This document shows positions 1 to 5,134 of a stretch of DNA of 6,551 nt, one piece after another. The position numbers were made by a program, and so were the translations under genes. The stretch's first letter is position 1, and the number at the start of each line of letters is the position of its first letter. The DNA is taken from assembly GCA_023425615.1 (NCBI GenBank), contig JAFACJ010000626.1, forward strand, positions 1 to 6,551, read 5' to 3'. The notes beneath the pieces are model-generated. The model did no database searches and was not told the DNA's origin. It saw only the letters and a list, made by a program, of their open reading frames with translations. The stretch comes from Actinomycetes bacterium (lineage in GTDB: Bacteria; Actinomycetota; Actinomycetes; Streptosporangiales; Streptosporangiaceae).

Positions 1-400
1 GGCCATACCTTGCGTGGCCGAGGTCTCGCAATCAGTGATCAGCGAAGGTGCTGGATCGGAATCGGTATGTAGTCGGGCATTTTGACTTATCTCTTTACCG
101 AACAAGTGCTCGTGGATCGGCTTTGGCGAGGGGCTGAGTCGTCGTTGGAGGCGTGCCGGGGCGGCTCTGAGGGCGGGCACGCGTCCGAACGTCGTTCTGT
201 GGGACCTGTCGGCCGGGGAGTCCGGTGGAGGGAAGGCGGGTGGCGGTATGAGGGGATCGGGAGAGCGGTGGTCGGCGAGAAGCGGTAACCTAGCGAGGTC
301 GCGAGGGTGAGGTCCCGAGCGGTGTCGCGGAATGTTCACGGGACGATCACCGTGGAGGAGACGTGGCGGCCGCCGGTCCAGTAGGCTCTGGCAGCGACGA
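1..400. other. No recognisable gene upstream of the tRNA
   Basis: I see no credible gene here on either strand. The longest forward open frame (82-288) is Gly/Arg/Ser-rich, has no Shine-Dalgarno before its start and resembles no family I know. The first 19 bases can fold as GGCCA/TGGCC, which could be the tail of a terminator from a gene left of the window, but with a 5-bp stem this is weak. The last part of the stretch holds the candidate tRNA promoter described separately. Confidence 0.5.
358..387 (+). promoter_or_regulatory. Candidate promoter of tRNA-Arg
   Basis: TAGGCT at 382-387 fits the actinobacterial -10 pattern TANNNT and lies 13 nt before the mature tRNA end, which would leave a short leader. 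The -35 side is poor: GAGACG at 358-363, spacer 18, shares only the central GAC with TTGACA. The -10 is flanked by a 4-bp inverted repeat (CCAG at 378-381, CTGG at 388-391). The position is good but the sequence match is weak. Confidence 0.35.
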
Positions 401-473
401 GGCCCCGTAGCTCAGGGGATAGAGCAACGGTTTCCTAAACCGTGTGTCGGAGGTTCGAATCCTCTCGGGGCCG
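401..473 (+). tRNA. tRNA-Arg, anticodon CCU
   Basis: A full cloverleaf can be drawn by eye. The acceptor stem is 401-407 with 466-472, all 7 pairs Watson-Crick. The D stem GCTC/GAGC is at 410-413 and 422-425. The anticodon stem ACGGT/ACCGT is at 427-431 and 439-443, with loop TTCCTAA at 432-438 and anticodon CCT at 434-436. The variable loop is 5 nt. The T stem GGAGG/CCTCT is at 449-453 and 461-465 around loop TTCGAAT. The discriminator is G473. No CCA is encoded, so the 3' end is added post-transcriptionally. The tRNA reads AGG, a rare arginine codon in high-GC actinobacteria. No second copy of its 3' end occurs in the window, so there is no sign of an att-site duplication. Confidence 0.96.
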
Positions 474-485
474 CGATTCGATCAA

Positions 486-534
486 CGAGAACCCTCGCCT
501 GGACGTGATGACACCGTCCGGGCGGGGGTTCTCG
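486..534 (+). terminator. Terminator of tRNA-Arg
   Basis: An almost perfect inverted repeat: 486-505 pairs with 515-534 over 20 bp, with two G-U wobbles (T495-G525 and T500-G520) and no bulge, around a 9-nt loop (506-514). It begins 13 nt after the tRNA. No T run follows, which is common for actinobacterial terminators that rely on a long GC stem. A terminator for the tRNA transcript is the simplest reading. Confidence 0.85.
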
Positions 535-601
535 CGTAGACGCGGCTGGATGCGGCATGAAGCCACGCGCGGACATCCCGGACGTGATCTGTACGCGGCT
601 C

Positions 602-623
602 AGGTACCAACGAGGTACCAACG
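602..623 (+). repeat. Perfect 11-bp tandem duplication
   Basis: AGGTACCAACG occurs twice head to tail, at 602-612 and 613-623. It is the sharpest repeat in the left part of the T-poor region and probably arose by slippage. No function can be assigned. Confidence 0.8.
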
Positions 624-776
624 CCACACAGCACGAGCGCGACGGCACGGCACGGACGCATCGCACAGAACGTGCACCGCAAGCACGAGACTCACAGCAC
701 CACAACGCTGACAAGCGCAAGTCCGCGCAGACATCGACTCAGCTCGCGGTAAGTCCGGCTCAGGCAGGCGCAGCAC

Positions 777-870
777 GGCACGTAGACACGGCATGGCACA
801 TAGACACAGCACGGCACCACGTAGACACAGCACAGCACGGTAGACACGGCACGGTAAGTAGGCGCAGCAC
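777..870 (+). repeat. Degenerate ~19-bp repeats (TAGACAC...GCACGGCAC)
   Basis: TAGACAC recurs at 783, 801, 822 and 841, with TAGGCGC at 859 as a further diverged copy (spacings 18, 21, 19 and 18). The copies are separated by GCACGG/AGCACGG variants. The phase is loose, unlike the 16-bp array further right, so this looks like an older or more decayed minisatellite. Another TAGGCGCAGCACAGG copy lies at 924. Confidence 0.65.
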
Positions 871-942
871 AGGCACGCGGGCGACCTTGCCAGTGGCCGC
901 GCCGTACACCACGGCACGCCACATAGGCGCAGCACAGGCCCT

Positions 943-1190
943 GACGCAGGCCCAGGGCGAAAGACGGCCACCGCACGGACACGAACCCCACAGGCGCGAG
1001 GGCGTCGCAAACGTGCGCTCGACACCAGACCACCCAAACGCAGACACACGCGGCCGCAAGACGAAAACGACCACCGCAGAGCCCCACGGATGAGGGCGTC
1101 GTAGACGCGAGCACAGCGCCAGACGACTCGAACGCGGGCCCCTACGCAGGCTCAGAGCGGAAGACAGCCACCGCACGGACGGGCTCCCCA
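943..1190 (+). repeat. Diverged long direct repeats (offsets 200 and 94 bp)
   Basis: 943-990 matches 1143-1190 at an offset of exactly 200 bp. The middle part, AGACRGCCACCGCACGGAC, is almost identical and the flanks differ by scattered substitutions. A second pair, about 986-1045 against 1083-1140, shares CCCCAC, GAGGGCGTCG, CACCAGAC/CGCCAGAC and AACGC at an offset of 94 bp. Together they suggest a unit of roughly 100 bp that was duplicated and then drifted. No reading frame is conserved between copies. Confidence 0.6.
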
Positions 1191-1243
1191 CAGACAAGGG
1201 CACCGCAGGCAGGCGCGCACCGTAAGGCAGGCACACCCACCGC

Positions 1244-1563
1244 AGACATGAGCGCACGCAAAGCAAGCGTGCTACAAGGCAGACGTGCCACAAGGCAGGC
1301 ACACCGCAAGGCAGACGTGCCGCAAAGCAGACGTAGCGGGAGGCAGACGCACCGCAAGGCAGACGCACCACAGGGCAGACATGCCACAAAGCAGACGTAG
1401 CGGGAGGCAGACGCACCACAGGGCAGACGTGCTGCAAAGCAGACGTGCCATAAAGCAGACGCACCGTAAGGCAGACACACCTCAGACATGAGTGCACGCA
1501 AAGCAGGCGTGGCGGGAGGCAGACCCACCGCAAAGCAGACCCACCACAAAGCAGGCGTAGCGG
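1244..1563 (+). repeat. Array of twenty 16-bp tandem units
   Basis: The segment divides without a single indel into 20 units of 16 bp, with consensus AARGCAGACGYRCCRC. The central GCAG(A/G)C is kept in 17 of the 20 units; unit 2 has GCAAGC, and units 1 and 16 are of a second type (AGACATGAGYGCACGC). Differences between units are mostly A/G or C/T transitions at fixed positions. The array ends at 1563, 16 bp from the stop codon of the minus-strand regulator, so it lies in that gene's 3' flank and may be transcribed as part of its mRNA. There are no spacers, so this is not CRISPR. Because 16 is not a multiple of 3, a reading frame through it repeats only every 48 bp, which argues against a coding repeat. 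Confidence 0.93.
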
Positions 1564-1579
1564 AACGTGGCAGGTCGGG

Positions 1580-2419
1580 TCAGTGATGGGTCAGGGCGGC
1601 GATGAGGCGGGCTGAGCGTTCGGGGGTGTGGGCGGCTACGCAGAGGTGTTCCATGGCCTGGAGGTGGACGTCGATGTCCTCTTGCTTTTCGTGGTGGGTG
1701 GAGCCGGTGAGGGATTGGACGTAGGCGATGTCGCCTAGTTCCTGCTGGGGGAAGCGGAGGAGGGTGAAGCCGCCGGATTGGGCGGGGTGTTCGCCGGCGG
1801 AGAAGGGGAGGACCTGGAGTGTCACGTTCTTCAGGGTCAGGAGGTGTTCCAGCTGGCGGCGGTGGATGGAGGCGTCGCCCACCGTGCGGTGGAGGACCGC
1901 CTCGTCCAGGACCGCCCAGAGGCGGGGGCCGCCGGGGCGGAAGAAGGCGTGCTGGCGGCTTTTGACGATGCCCACCCGGCGGTTCAGTTCCTCGGGTGTC
2001 GCCCAGGGGTGTGCCGAGGTCAGGAGGGCGTGGGCGTACTCCTCGGTCTGGAGGAGTTCGGGGACGAACTGGGTGCAGTAGACGCGCAGGCGGGAGGCGG
2101 CTTCCTCCAGGCCCAGGTAGGTGGCCTGCCAGGGTTGGAGGAGGTCGTGGTGCGCCTGCCACCAGCCGGGGCGGTTGGCCTCGGCGGCCAGGTCCATGAT
2201 CTCGGAGACCTGGAGGGGGTCGGTGATGCCGTACAGGGTCAGCAGGTCCCTGACGTCGCGGAGCTTGAAGCCGACCCGGCCCAGCTCCAGGCGGCTGATC
2301 TTGGATTCGGAGGCGCGGATGGCATAGCCGGCGTCCGCGCGCGTGATGCCCCTGGACTCTCGCAGCGTGCGCAGCTGGGAGCCCAGTTGCATCCGGCCGG
2401 TCAGTGAGCCGGAAGTCAT
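1580..2419 (-). CDS. XRE-family regulator with DUF5753 domain
   Basis: A predicted DNA-binding regulator of 279 aa, cytoplasmic. Residues about 11-70 form an XRE-type helix-turn-helix (LGSQLRTLRESRGITRADA, then ASESKISRLELGRVGFKLRDVRDLLTLYG). Residues about 85-275 match the DUF5753 domain usual in actinobacteria, including PGWW, the LRVYCTQFVPELLQTEEYA stretch, and VLDEAVLHRTVG. NCBI often names this family Scr1-type antitoxin-like regulators. I chose the ATG at 2417-2419 because GGAGGAGG (2432-2439) lies 12 nt upstream and the HTH then starts at the usual place; the frame stays open further upstream to 2563, but that extension is Cys/Arg-rich and has no family character. Such genes often have a small DUF397 gene beside them; none is present here. 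The gene is divergent from the sigma factor, and the 16-bp array begins 16 bp after its stop. The family call is firm; target and ligand are unknown. Confidence 0.93.
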   Translation of the reverse strand: MTSGSLTGRMQLGSQLRTLRESRGITRADAGYAIRASESKISRLELGRVGFKLRDVRDLLTLYGITDPLQVSEIMDLAAEANRPGWWQAHHDLLQPWQATYLGLEEAASRLRVYCTQFVPELLQTEEYAHALLTSAHPWATPEELNRRVGIVKSRQHAFFRPGGPRLWAVLDEAVLHRTVGDASIHRRQLEHLLTLKNVTLQVLPFSAGEHPAQSGGFTLLRFPQQELGDIAYVQSLTGSTHHEKQEDIDVHLQAMEHLCVAAHTPERSARLIAALTHH

Positions 2420-2442
2420 CGTTATCAGAACCCTCCTCCAAT

Positions 2443-2459
2443 TGCACGTGCATCTGCAC
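2443..2459. promoter_or_regulatory. Palindrome just upstream of the regulator RBS
   Basis: TGCACGTGCA at 2443-2452 is a perfect 10-bp palindrome, and GTGCATCTGCAC at 2448-2459 is an overlapping 5-bp inverted repeat with a 2-nt spacer. It lies immediately 5' of the Shine-Dalgarno of the DUF5753 gene and, if the candidate promoter is right, inside its leader. It could be a second operator for the regulator or a leader hairpin affecting translation. The structure is seen; the role is inferred. Confidence 0.45.
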
Positions 2460-2525
2460 GGCCGGGCGCAAGCGTAGCGAAAGAAGTGTGATCGAGTCCA
2501 CGGAACCGGCGTTCGTAGGCCATTC

Positions 2526-2550
2526 GTTATCTGGGTAAATACCAAATAAC
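2526..2550. promoter_or_regulatory. Inverted repeat, candidate operator
   Basis: GTTATCTGG (2526-2534) and CCAAATAAC (2542-2550) are inverted copies matching at 8 of 9 positions around a 7-bp centre. The centre and inner arms hold the candidate -10 of the DUF5753 gene, so a protein bound here would block that promoter. Autorepression by the adjacent XRE protein is the natural suggestion. Confidence 0.5.
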
Positions 2551-2563
2551 CGTCCACGTTCAA
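2536..2563 (-). promoter_or_regulatory. Candidate promoter of the DUF5753 gene
   Basis: On the minus strand TTGAAC (2563-2558) is followed after 16 nt by TATTTA (2541-2536). This resembles a vegetative promoter and lies in the only AT-rich part of the interval. It would give a leader of roughly 110 nt that includes the TGCACGTGCA palindrome. The -35 is good but the -10 lacks the final T of TANNNT. Confidence 0.45.
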
Positions 2564-2593
2564 GTACTAAGTCCTACCCTTCAGGGCTTTACC

Positions 2594-2621
2594 TTGACTT
2601 TGTAGGAAATATTGCTATCCC
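2594..2621 (+). promoter_or_regulatory. Candidate promoter of the sigma-factor gene
   Basis: TTGACT at 2594-2599 is a strong -35 match. TATCCC at 2616-2621, 16 nt later, is only a partial -10. Transcription would start near 2628, about 50 nt before the ATG. The -35 box lies 30 bp from the -35 of the divergent regulator, so the two promoters are close enough for shared control. I found no convincing GGGAAT-type SigR autoregulatory promoter. Confidence 0.4.
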
Positions 2622-2680
2622 GTGCTGGACTGGTTCTGACTCCTGCCCCAAGCAGCCGGCCGACGGCCAGGAGGAGGGTT

Positions 2681-3265
2681 ATGAACGCCACCGAGACGGA
2701 CGAGACGACCAGGACCGCGGAGCGCTACGAGCGCGAGGTGCTGCCCCTGGCCGATCCGCTCTATGCCAGCGCCGTCCGCATGACGCGCAACAGCGCCGAC
2801 GCCGAGGACCTCGTCCAGGAGACCCTCACCAAGGCGTACGTGAACTTCCACCAGTTCCAGGAGGGCACGAACCTCAAGGCCTGGCTCCACCGGATCCTCA
2901 CGAACAACTTCATCAACTCCTACCGCAAGAAGCAGCGCGAACCCCAGCGCACCGGCTCCGACGAGCTGGAGGAGTGGCAGCTCGCGCAGACCGAGTCGGC
3001 CATCTCCGGGTTGCGCTCGGCCGAGCACGAGGCGCTCGACCACATCCCCGACGACGACGTCGTGGCGGCCCTGCGCGCCCTCCCTGAGGACTTCCGCAAC
3101 GCCGTCTACCTGGCCGACGTCGAGGGCTACGCCTACAAGGAGATCGCCGAGATGATGGGCACCCCCATCGGGACCGTGATGTCCCGGCTCCACCGCGGCC
3201 GCAAGCAGCTGCGCGAGGCGCTCTCCGACCACCGGCCCCAGGTGCCGGCCGCCCGCGCCGCCTGA
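2681..3265 (+). CDS. SigR/SigH-type ECF RNA polymerase sigma factor
   Basis: An ECF sigma factor of 194 aa that directs RNA polymerase to alternative promoters. Residues about 22-90 are sigma region 2, including [21 protein letters not shown] and [20 protein letters not shown], then [10 protein letters not shown]. Residues about 127-180 are region 4, with [40 protein letters not shown] and RKQLREAL. These stretches are very close to Streptomyces SigR and mycobacterial SigH, the thiol-oxidative-stress sigma factors (known family role). The start is ATG 2681, with GGAGG at 2670-2674 at ideal spacing; an in-frame TTG at 2612 would add 23 residues but has no RBS. SigR and SigH are normally followed by the zinc anti-sigma gene rsrA or rshA. 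Here 3266-3436 holds no such gene, so how this sigma factor is restrained is unclear. It may be a SigR paralogue and not the housekeeping copy, so I leave the symbol open. Confidence 0.95.
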   Translation: MNATETDETTRTAERYEREVLPLADPLYASAVRMTRNSADAEDLVQETLTKAYVNFHQFQEGTNLKAWLHRILTNNFINSYRKKQREPQRTGSDELEEWQLAQTESAISGLRSAEHEALDHIPDDDVVAALRALPEDFRNAVYLADVEGYAYKEIAEMMGTPIGTVMSRLHRGRKQLREALSDHRPQVPAARAA

Positions 3266-3288
3266 CCCGGCGTCCCGCAGTCACCCTA

Positions 3289-3315
3289 CCGTCTGCCCAA
3301 AATAAAGACAGACGG
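3289..3315 (+). terminator. Possible terminator after the sigma gene
   Basis: CCGTCTG (3289-3295) pairs perfectly with CAGACGG (3309-3315) across a 13-nt A-rich loop, 24 nt after the stop codon. No T run follows on the + strand beyond GTGTT. On the minus strand the loop reads as T-rich, so the hairpin might act in either direction. Moderate support only. Confidence 0.45.
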
Positions 3316-3343
3316 GTGTTATGCCCTGCCCAAGCATCGCCTT

Positions 3344-3374
3344 TTATGACCGTTTTATCATTAGAATCCTCCTC
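3344..3374 (+). promoter_or_regulatory. Conserved control block upstream of hydrolase 1
   Basis: TTATGACCGTTTTA (3344-3357), then 4 nt, then TAGAATCCTCCTCAA (3362-3376). The same order, spacing and almost the same bases precede hydrolase 2. TAGAAT resembles a -10 box; no matching -35 is found 16-18 nt upstream, so the shared 14-mer is more likely an activator site or a nonstandard -35. TCCTCCTC (3367-3374) is the exact reverse complement of GAGGAGGA in the gene's own RBS (3425-3432). If TAGAAT is the -10, transcription would start at about 3374 and TCCTCCTC would not be in the RNA; if the promoter lies further upstream, it could mask the RBS. Confidence 0.6.
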
Positions 3375-3391
3375 AAGATCTTGTGCGAGAC

Positions 3392-3434
3392 AAGGCGTAT
3401 TTCCAGCTGCCTTTTCCGGGTTCCGAGGAGGAAC
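3392..3434 (+). promoter_or_regulatory. Leader stem and RBS hairpin of hydrolase 1
   Basis: AAGGC (3392-3396) can pair with GCCTT (3409-3413), followed by TTCC. Then GTTCC (3420-3424) and GGAAC (3430-3434) form a perfect 5-bp stem whose loop GAGGA is the core of the Shine-Dalgarno; the ATG follows 2 nt later. CAAGATCTTG at 3374-3383 is a further perfect palindrome. The RBS hairpin is repeated base for base in front of hydrolase 2, which suggests translational control. Confidence 0.55.
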
Positions 3435-3436
3435 AT

Positions 3437-5005
3437 ATGCGTTGTTATGCCCTGGTCACGGCCTCCGTGATGACGCTCCCCGCCACGGCCCTCGCCCCCG
3501 CCGCATCCGCCTTCCCCCAGGACCTCGACCCCTTCCGGCACCTGGTCTCGCGGGCCCCGGTCTGGCGGCCCTGCTTCACCCCGAACAGACAACTGAAAGC
3601 CGCATACCAACGCCTGAAATGCACGGAGATCAAGGCTCCGCTGGATTGGCGGAATCCGGGGGGACGGAAGATCACCCTGGCGATCAGCCGGCTCCCCGCC
3701 CGCGGGAAGGCGAGGGGCGTCGTCTTCACCAATCCGGGCGGTCCCGGAGTCCGGGGACGCTTCTATCCGCTGGAGTTCATCAACCAGAAGCGCGAGCGGC
3801 TGCTCGACACCATGGACATCATCGGCATCGACGTCCGCGGCACCGGTTACAGCACCCAGGCGTCCTGCAGGAAGATCGACGGCAAGCCGCTGGATCCGCG
3901 CGACCGCAGCGCCGCCAACACCAGGGCCCTGCTGGCGGAGGCGCGGAGATTCGCGAGGGCCTGCCAGGACAGCGGCAACGAGAAACTCCCCTCCCAGTAC
4001 GTGACGACCGCGCAGACCGTCTACGACCTGGAATGGATCCGCCGCAACCTCAGGACCTCGCGCGGCGGGAAGGTCGACAAGATCAACATGATCGGCTACT
4101 CGGCCGGCACCTGGCTGGGCGCCTACTACGCCAGGAAGTGGCCGAAGGCCGTCGGTCGTTTCGTCCTGGACTCCGTCGTCGACTTCAGCGGCACCTGGCA
4201 GGAGCACCTGGGGCGCCAGCCCGCCGCCTACCAGAAGCGGTTCGAGACGTTCGCCGACTGGGCGGCCAGGTATCACGCCGTGTTCGGGCTCGGCAGGACC
4301 CGGAAGGCGGTACTCCGGCGGTATGAGCGGATCCGGGCCGCCGTCGCGCGGCGCGGGAGGGTCGCCTGCATCTCCACCCTCGGCGGCCTTGAGAGCCTCG
4401 GTCCCCGCGAACTCGACACGAAGATCGTCGCCTCTCTCCGCACCAAGGACCAGTTCATCGATCTGGGGCGGTTCCTGCAGGCGCTGTCACCGCTGGCCTC
4501 CGGCAGCCGTGCCGGGGCGGCGCCGTCCGCGGTGGACCCCGACGCCGGGGGCGACGCGACCTTCGTCGGCATCACCTGCAACGACACCGCGTTCACCCGC
4601 ACCCCGGCGCGGCAGGCCGCCTACTCCAAGCAGGTGGGCCGCAGGTATCCCCTGCACGGCTACTCCCTGATCACCGACCCGTGCGCGTACTGGAAGCGCC
4701 ACTCCGGCCGGCTCGCGTTGCGGAGGCCGGTCGGAGACGGTCTGCCGCGGGTGCTGATGATCCAGTCCACGGGCGACCCCGCGGCGCCCTACGGCGGCGC
4801 GCTGCGGGCGCACCGTGCCTACCGCGCCTCCCGTCTGATCACCGTCGTGCACGAGGGCGACCACGGGATCTACTCCCGCACGCCCAACACCTGCGTCAAC
4901 GGCATCGTCGAGCGGTATCTGATCGACGGCGTCTACCCCGCCCGCGACCGCACCTGCCCGGGGCTTCCCCTCCCTGTCCCGCGGGCCAAGGGACGCCGGT
5001 CCTGA
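3437..5005 (+). CDS. Secreted alpha/beta-hydrolase, tripeptidyl aminopeptidase-like (S33)
   Basis: A predicted exported serine peptidase of 522 aa, of the Streptomyces Tap/SlpD/SlpE type, which removes short N-terminal peptides outside the cell (family knowledge). A signal peptide spans residues 1-25 with likely cleavage after Ala-Ser-Ala25; its positive n-region is weak (one Arg) and there is no lipobox. The alpha/beta-hydrolase core has NPGGPG (99-104, oxyanion loop), DVRGTGYS (132-139), the nucleophile elbow GYSAG with Ser222, probable acid Asp447 in STGDP, and probable His476 in HEGDHG. The last ~120 residues fit a TAP C-terminal domain, including CNDT at 381 and CAYW at 416. Start: ATG 3437 with GAGGAGG 5 nt upstream; 18 more codons are open upstream but would place the signal peptide internally. 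The product is Arg-rich (about 65 R, 20 K), opposite to its neighbour. The loop after NPGGPG reads VRG where the family usually has Gly/Ser, so activity or substrate may differ. Exact specificity is unknown. Confidence 0.92.
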   Translation: MRCYALVTASVMTLPATALAPAASAFPQDLDPFRHLVSRAPVWRPCFTPNRQLKAAYQRLKCTEIKAPLDWRNPGGRKITLAISRLPARGKARGVVFTNPGGPGVRGRFYPLEFINQKRERLLDTMDIIGIDVRGTGYSTQASCRKIDGKPLDPRDRSAANTRALLAEARRFARACQDSGNEKLPSQYVTTAQTVYDLEWIRRNLRTSRGGKVDKINMIGYSAGTWLGAYYARKWPKAVGRFVLDSVVDFSGTWQEHLGRQPAAYQKRFETFADWAARYHAVFGLGRTRKAVLRRYERIRAAVARRGRVACISTLGGLESLGPRELDTKIVASLRTKDQFIDLGRFLQALSPLASGSRAGAAPSAVDPDAGGDATFVGITCNDTAFTRTPARQAAYSKQVGRRYPLHGYSLITDPCAYWKRHSGRLALRRPVGDGLPRVLMIQSTGDPAAPYGGALRAHRAYRASRLITVVHEGDHGIYSRTPNTCVNGIVERYLIDGVYPARDRTCPGLPLPVPRAKGRRS

Positions 5006-5052
5006 GCACAACGGGACGCCGCATCATTCGCAAAATTACGGGATCAAACACC

Positions 5053-5083
5053 TTATGACCGTTTTACCCGTAGGATCCTCCTC
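5053..5083 (+). promoter_or_regulatory. Conserved control block upstream of hydrolase 2
   Basis: TTATGACCGTTTTA (5053-5066) is identical to the block before hydrolase 1. After 4 nt it is followed by TAGGAT (5071-5076), overlapping TCCTCCTC (5076-5083), which is complementary to the RBS at 5140-5147. The block lies 48 nt after the stop of hydrolase 1, so hydrolase 2 probably has its own promoter in addition to any readthrough. The caveat about TAGGAT as a -10 is the same as for the first copy. Confidence 0.6.
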
Positions 5084-5096
5084 AAATTCTGAGAAC

Positions 5097-5128
5097 AGAG
5101 GCTCCGGCCGCACAGGACCGGGGCCTCT
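5097..5128 (+). terminator. GC-rich hairpin: terminator or leader attenuator
   Basis: AGAGGCTCCGG (5097-5107) pairs with CCGGGGCCTCT (5118-5128): 11 bp with one G-U pair, a 10-nt loop, then TTTCC. It has the shape of an intrinsic terminator and could end the hydrolase 1 transcript. It lies between the conserved control block and the RBS of hydrolase 2, so if that block is the promoter it is inside the leader and would act as an attenuator. The corresponding stem before hydrolase 1 (AAGGC/GCCTT) is much weaker. Confidence 0.6.
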
Positions 5129-5134
5129 TTCCAT

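Larger units (their letters stand above)
535..1243. other. Gene-free, T-poor repetitive stretch
   Basis: No frame here looks coding. The open frames on both strands exist because the + strand is almost free of T, so few stop codons arise, and their translations are low-complexity (Arg/His/Thr-rich forward; Cys/Leu/Val/Arg-rich reverse). The stretch is built of decayed repeats listed separately (602-623, 777-870, 943-1190) and grades into the regular 16-bp array that begins at 1244. Between 1207 and 1243 the same GCAGGC-type motifs occur but out of phase with that array. I see no DUF397-type small gene, integrase or transposase remnant. Confidence 0.6.

Noticed and set aside
82..288. 68-codon forward open frame near the left end
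   Set aside because: No RBS, Gly/Arg-rich, no recognisable motif.
557..1093. 178-codon forward open frame after the tRNA terminator
   Set aside because: Arg/His/Thr/Ala-rich low-complexity translation through decayed repeats, no Shine-Dalgarno, and overlapped by equally long reverse frames.
760..1533. 257-codon open frame on the minus strand through the repeats
   Set aside because: Its translation is a low-complexity Cys/Leu/Arg/Val pattern with a 16-residue period dictated by the 16-bp DNA repeat. Other frames on both strands are equally open because stops are scarce in this composition, and there is no RBS or family match.
1244..1563. CRISPR array
   Set aside because: The 16-bp units are directly adjacent with no unique spacers, and no cas genes are present.
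1482..2501. 339-codon minus-strand frame overlapping the DUF5753 gene
   Set aside because: Pro/Arg-rich shadow in another frame; the 1580-2419 frame has clear XRE and DUF5753 character.
2605..2635. SigR-type autoregulatory promoter (GGAAA ... GTT) before the sigma gene
   Set aside because: The -35-like GGAAA differs from GGGAAT/GGAAT and the spacing to GTT is 23 nt, well beyond the usual 18-19.
2612..2680. Longer sigma-factor isoform starting at TTG 2612, like the extended SigR of Streptomyces
   Set aside because: The frame is open for 23 extra codons, but there is no RBS before the TTG and an in-frame stop lies just upstream at 2603-2605; the ATG at 2681 has an ideal RBS.
3317..3454. 12-bp exact repeat TGTTATGCCCTG at 3317-3328 and 3443-3454
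   Set aside because: One copy is inside the hydrolase 1 signal-peptide codons and the pair is not conserved at hydrolase 2; probably chance or a remnant without function.
3316..4326. 336-codon forward frame overlapping the start of hydrolase 1
   Set aside because: Arg/Pro/Gly-rich out-of-frame shadow; the in-frame product has a signal peptide and the catalytic motifs.
5039..5063. SigR-type promoter GGGAT-N16-GTT before hydrolase 2
   Set aside because: The spacing is short, the -35 is imperfect, and the GGGAT part is absent from the otherwise conserved block before hydrolase 1.
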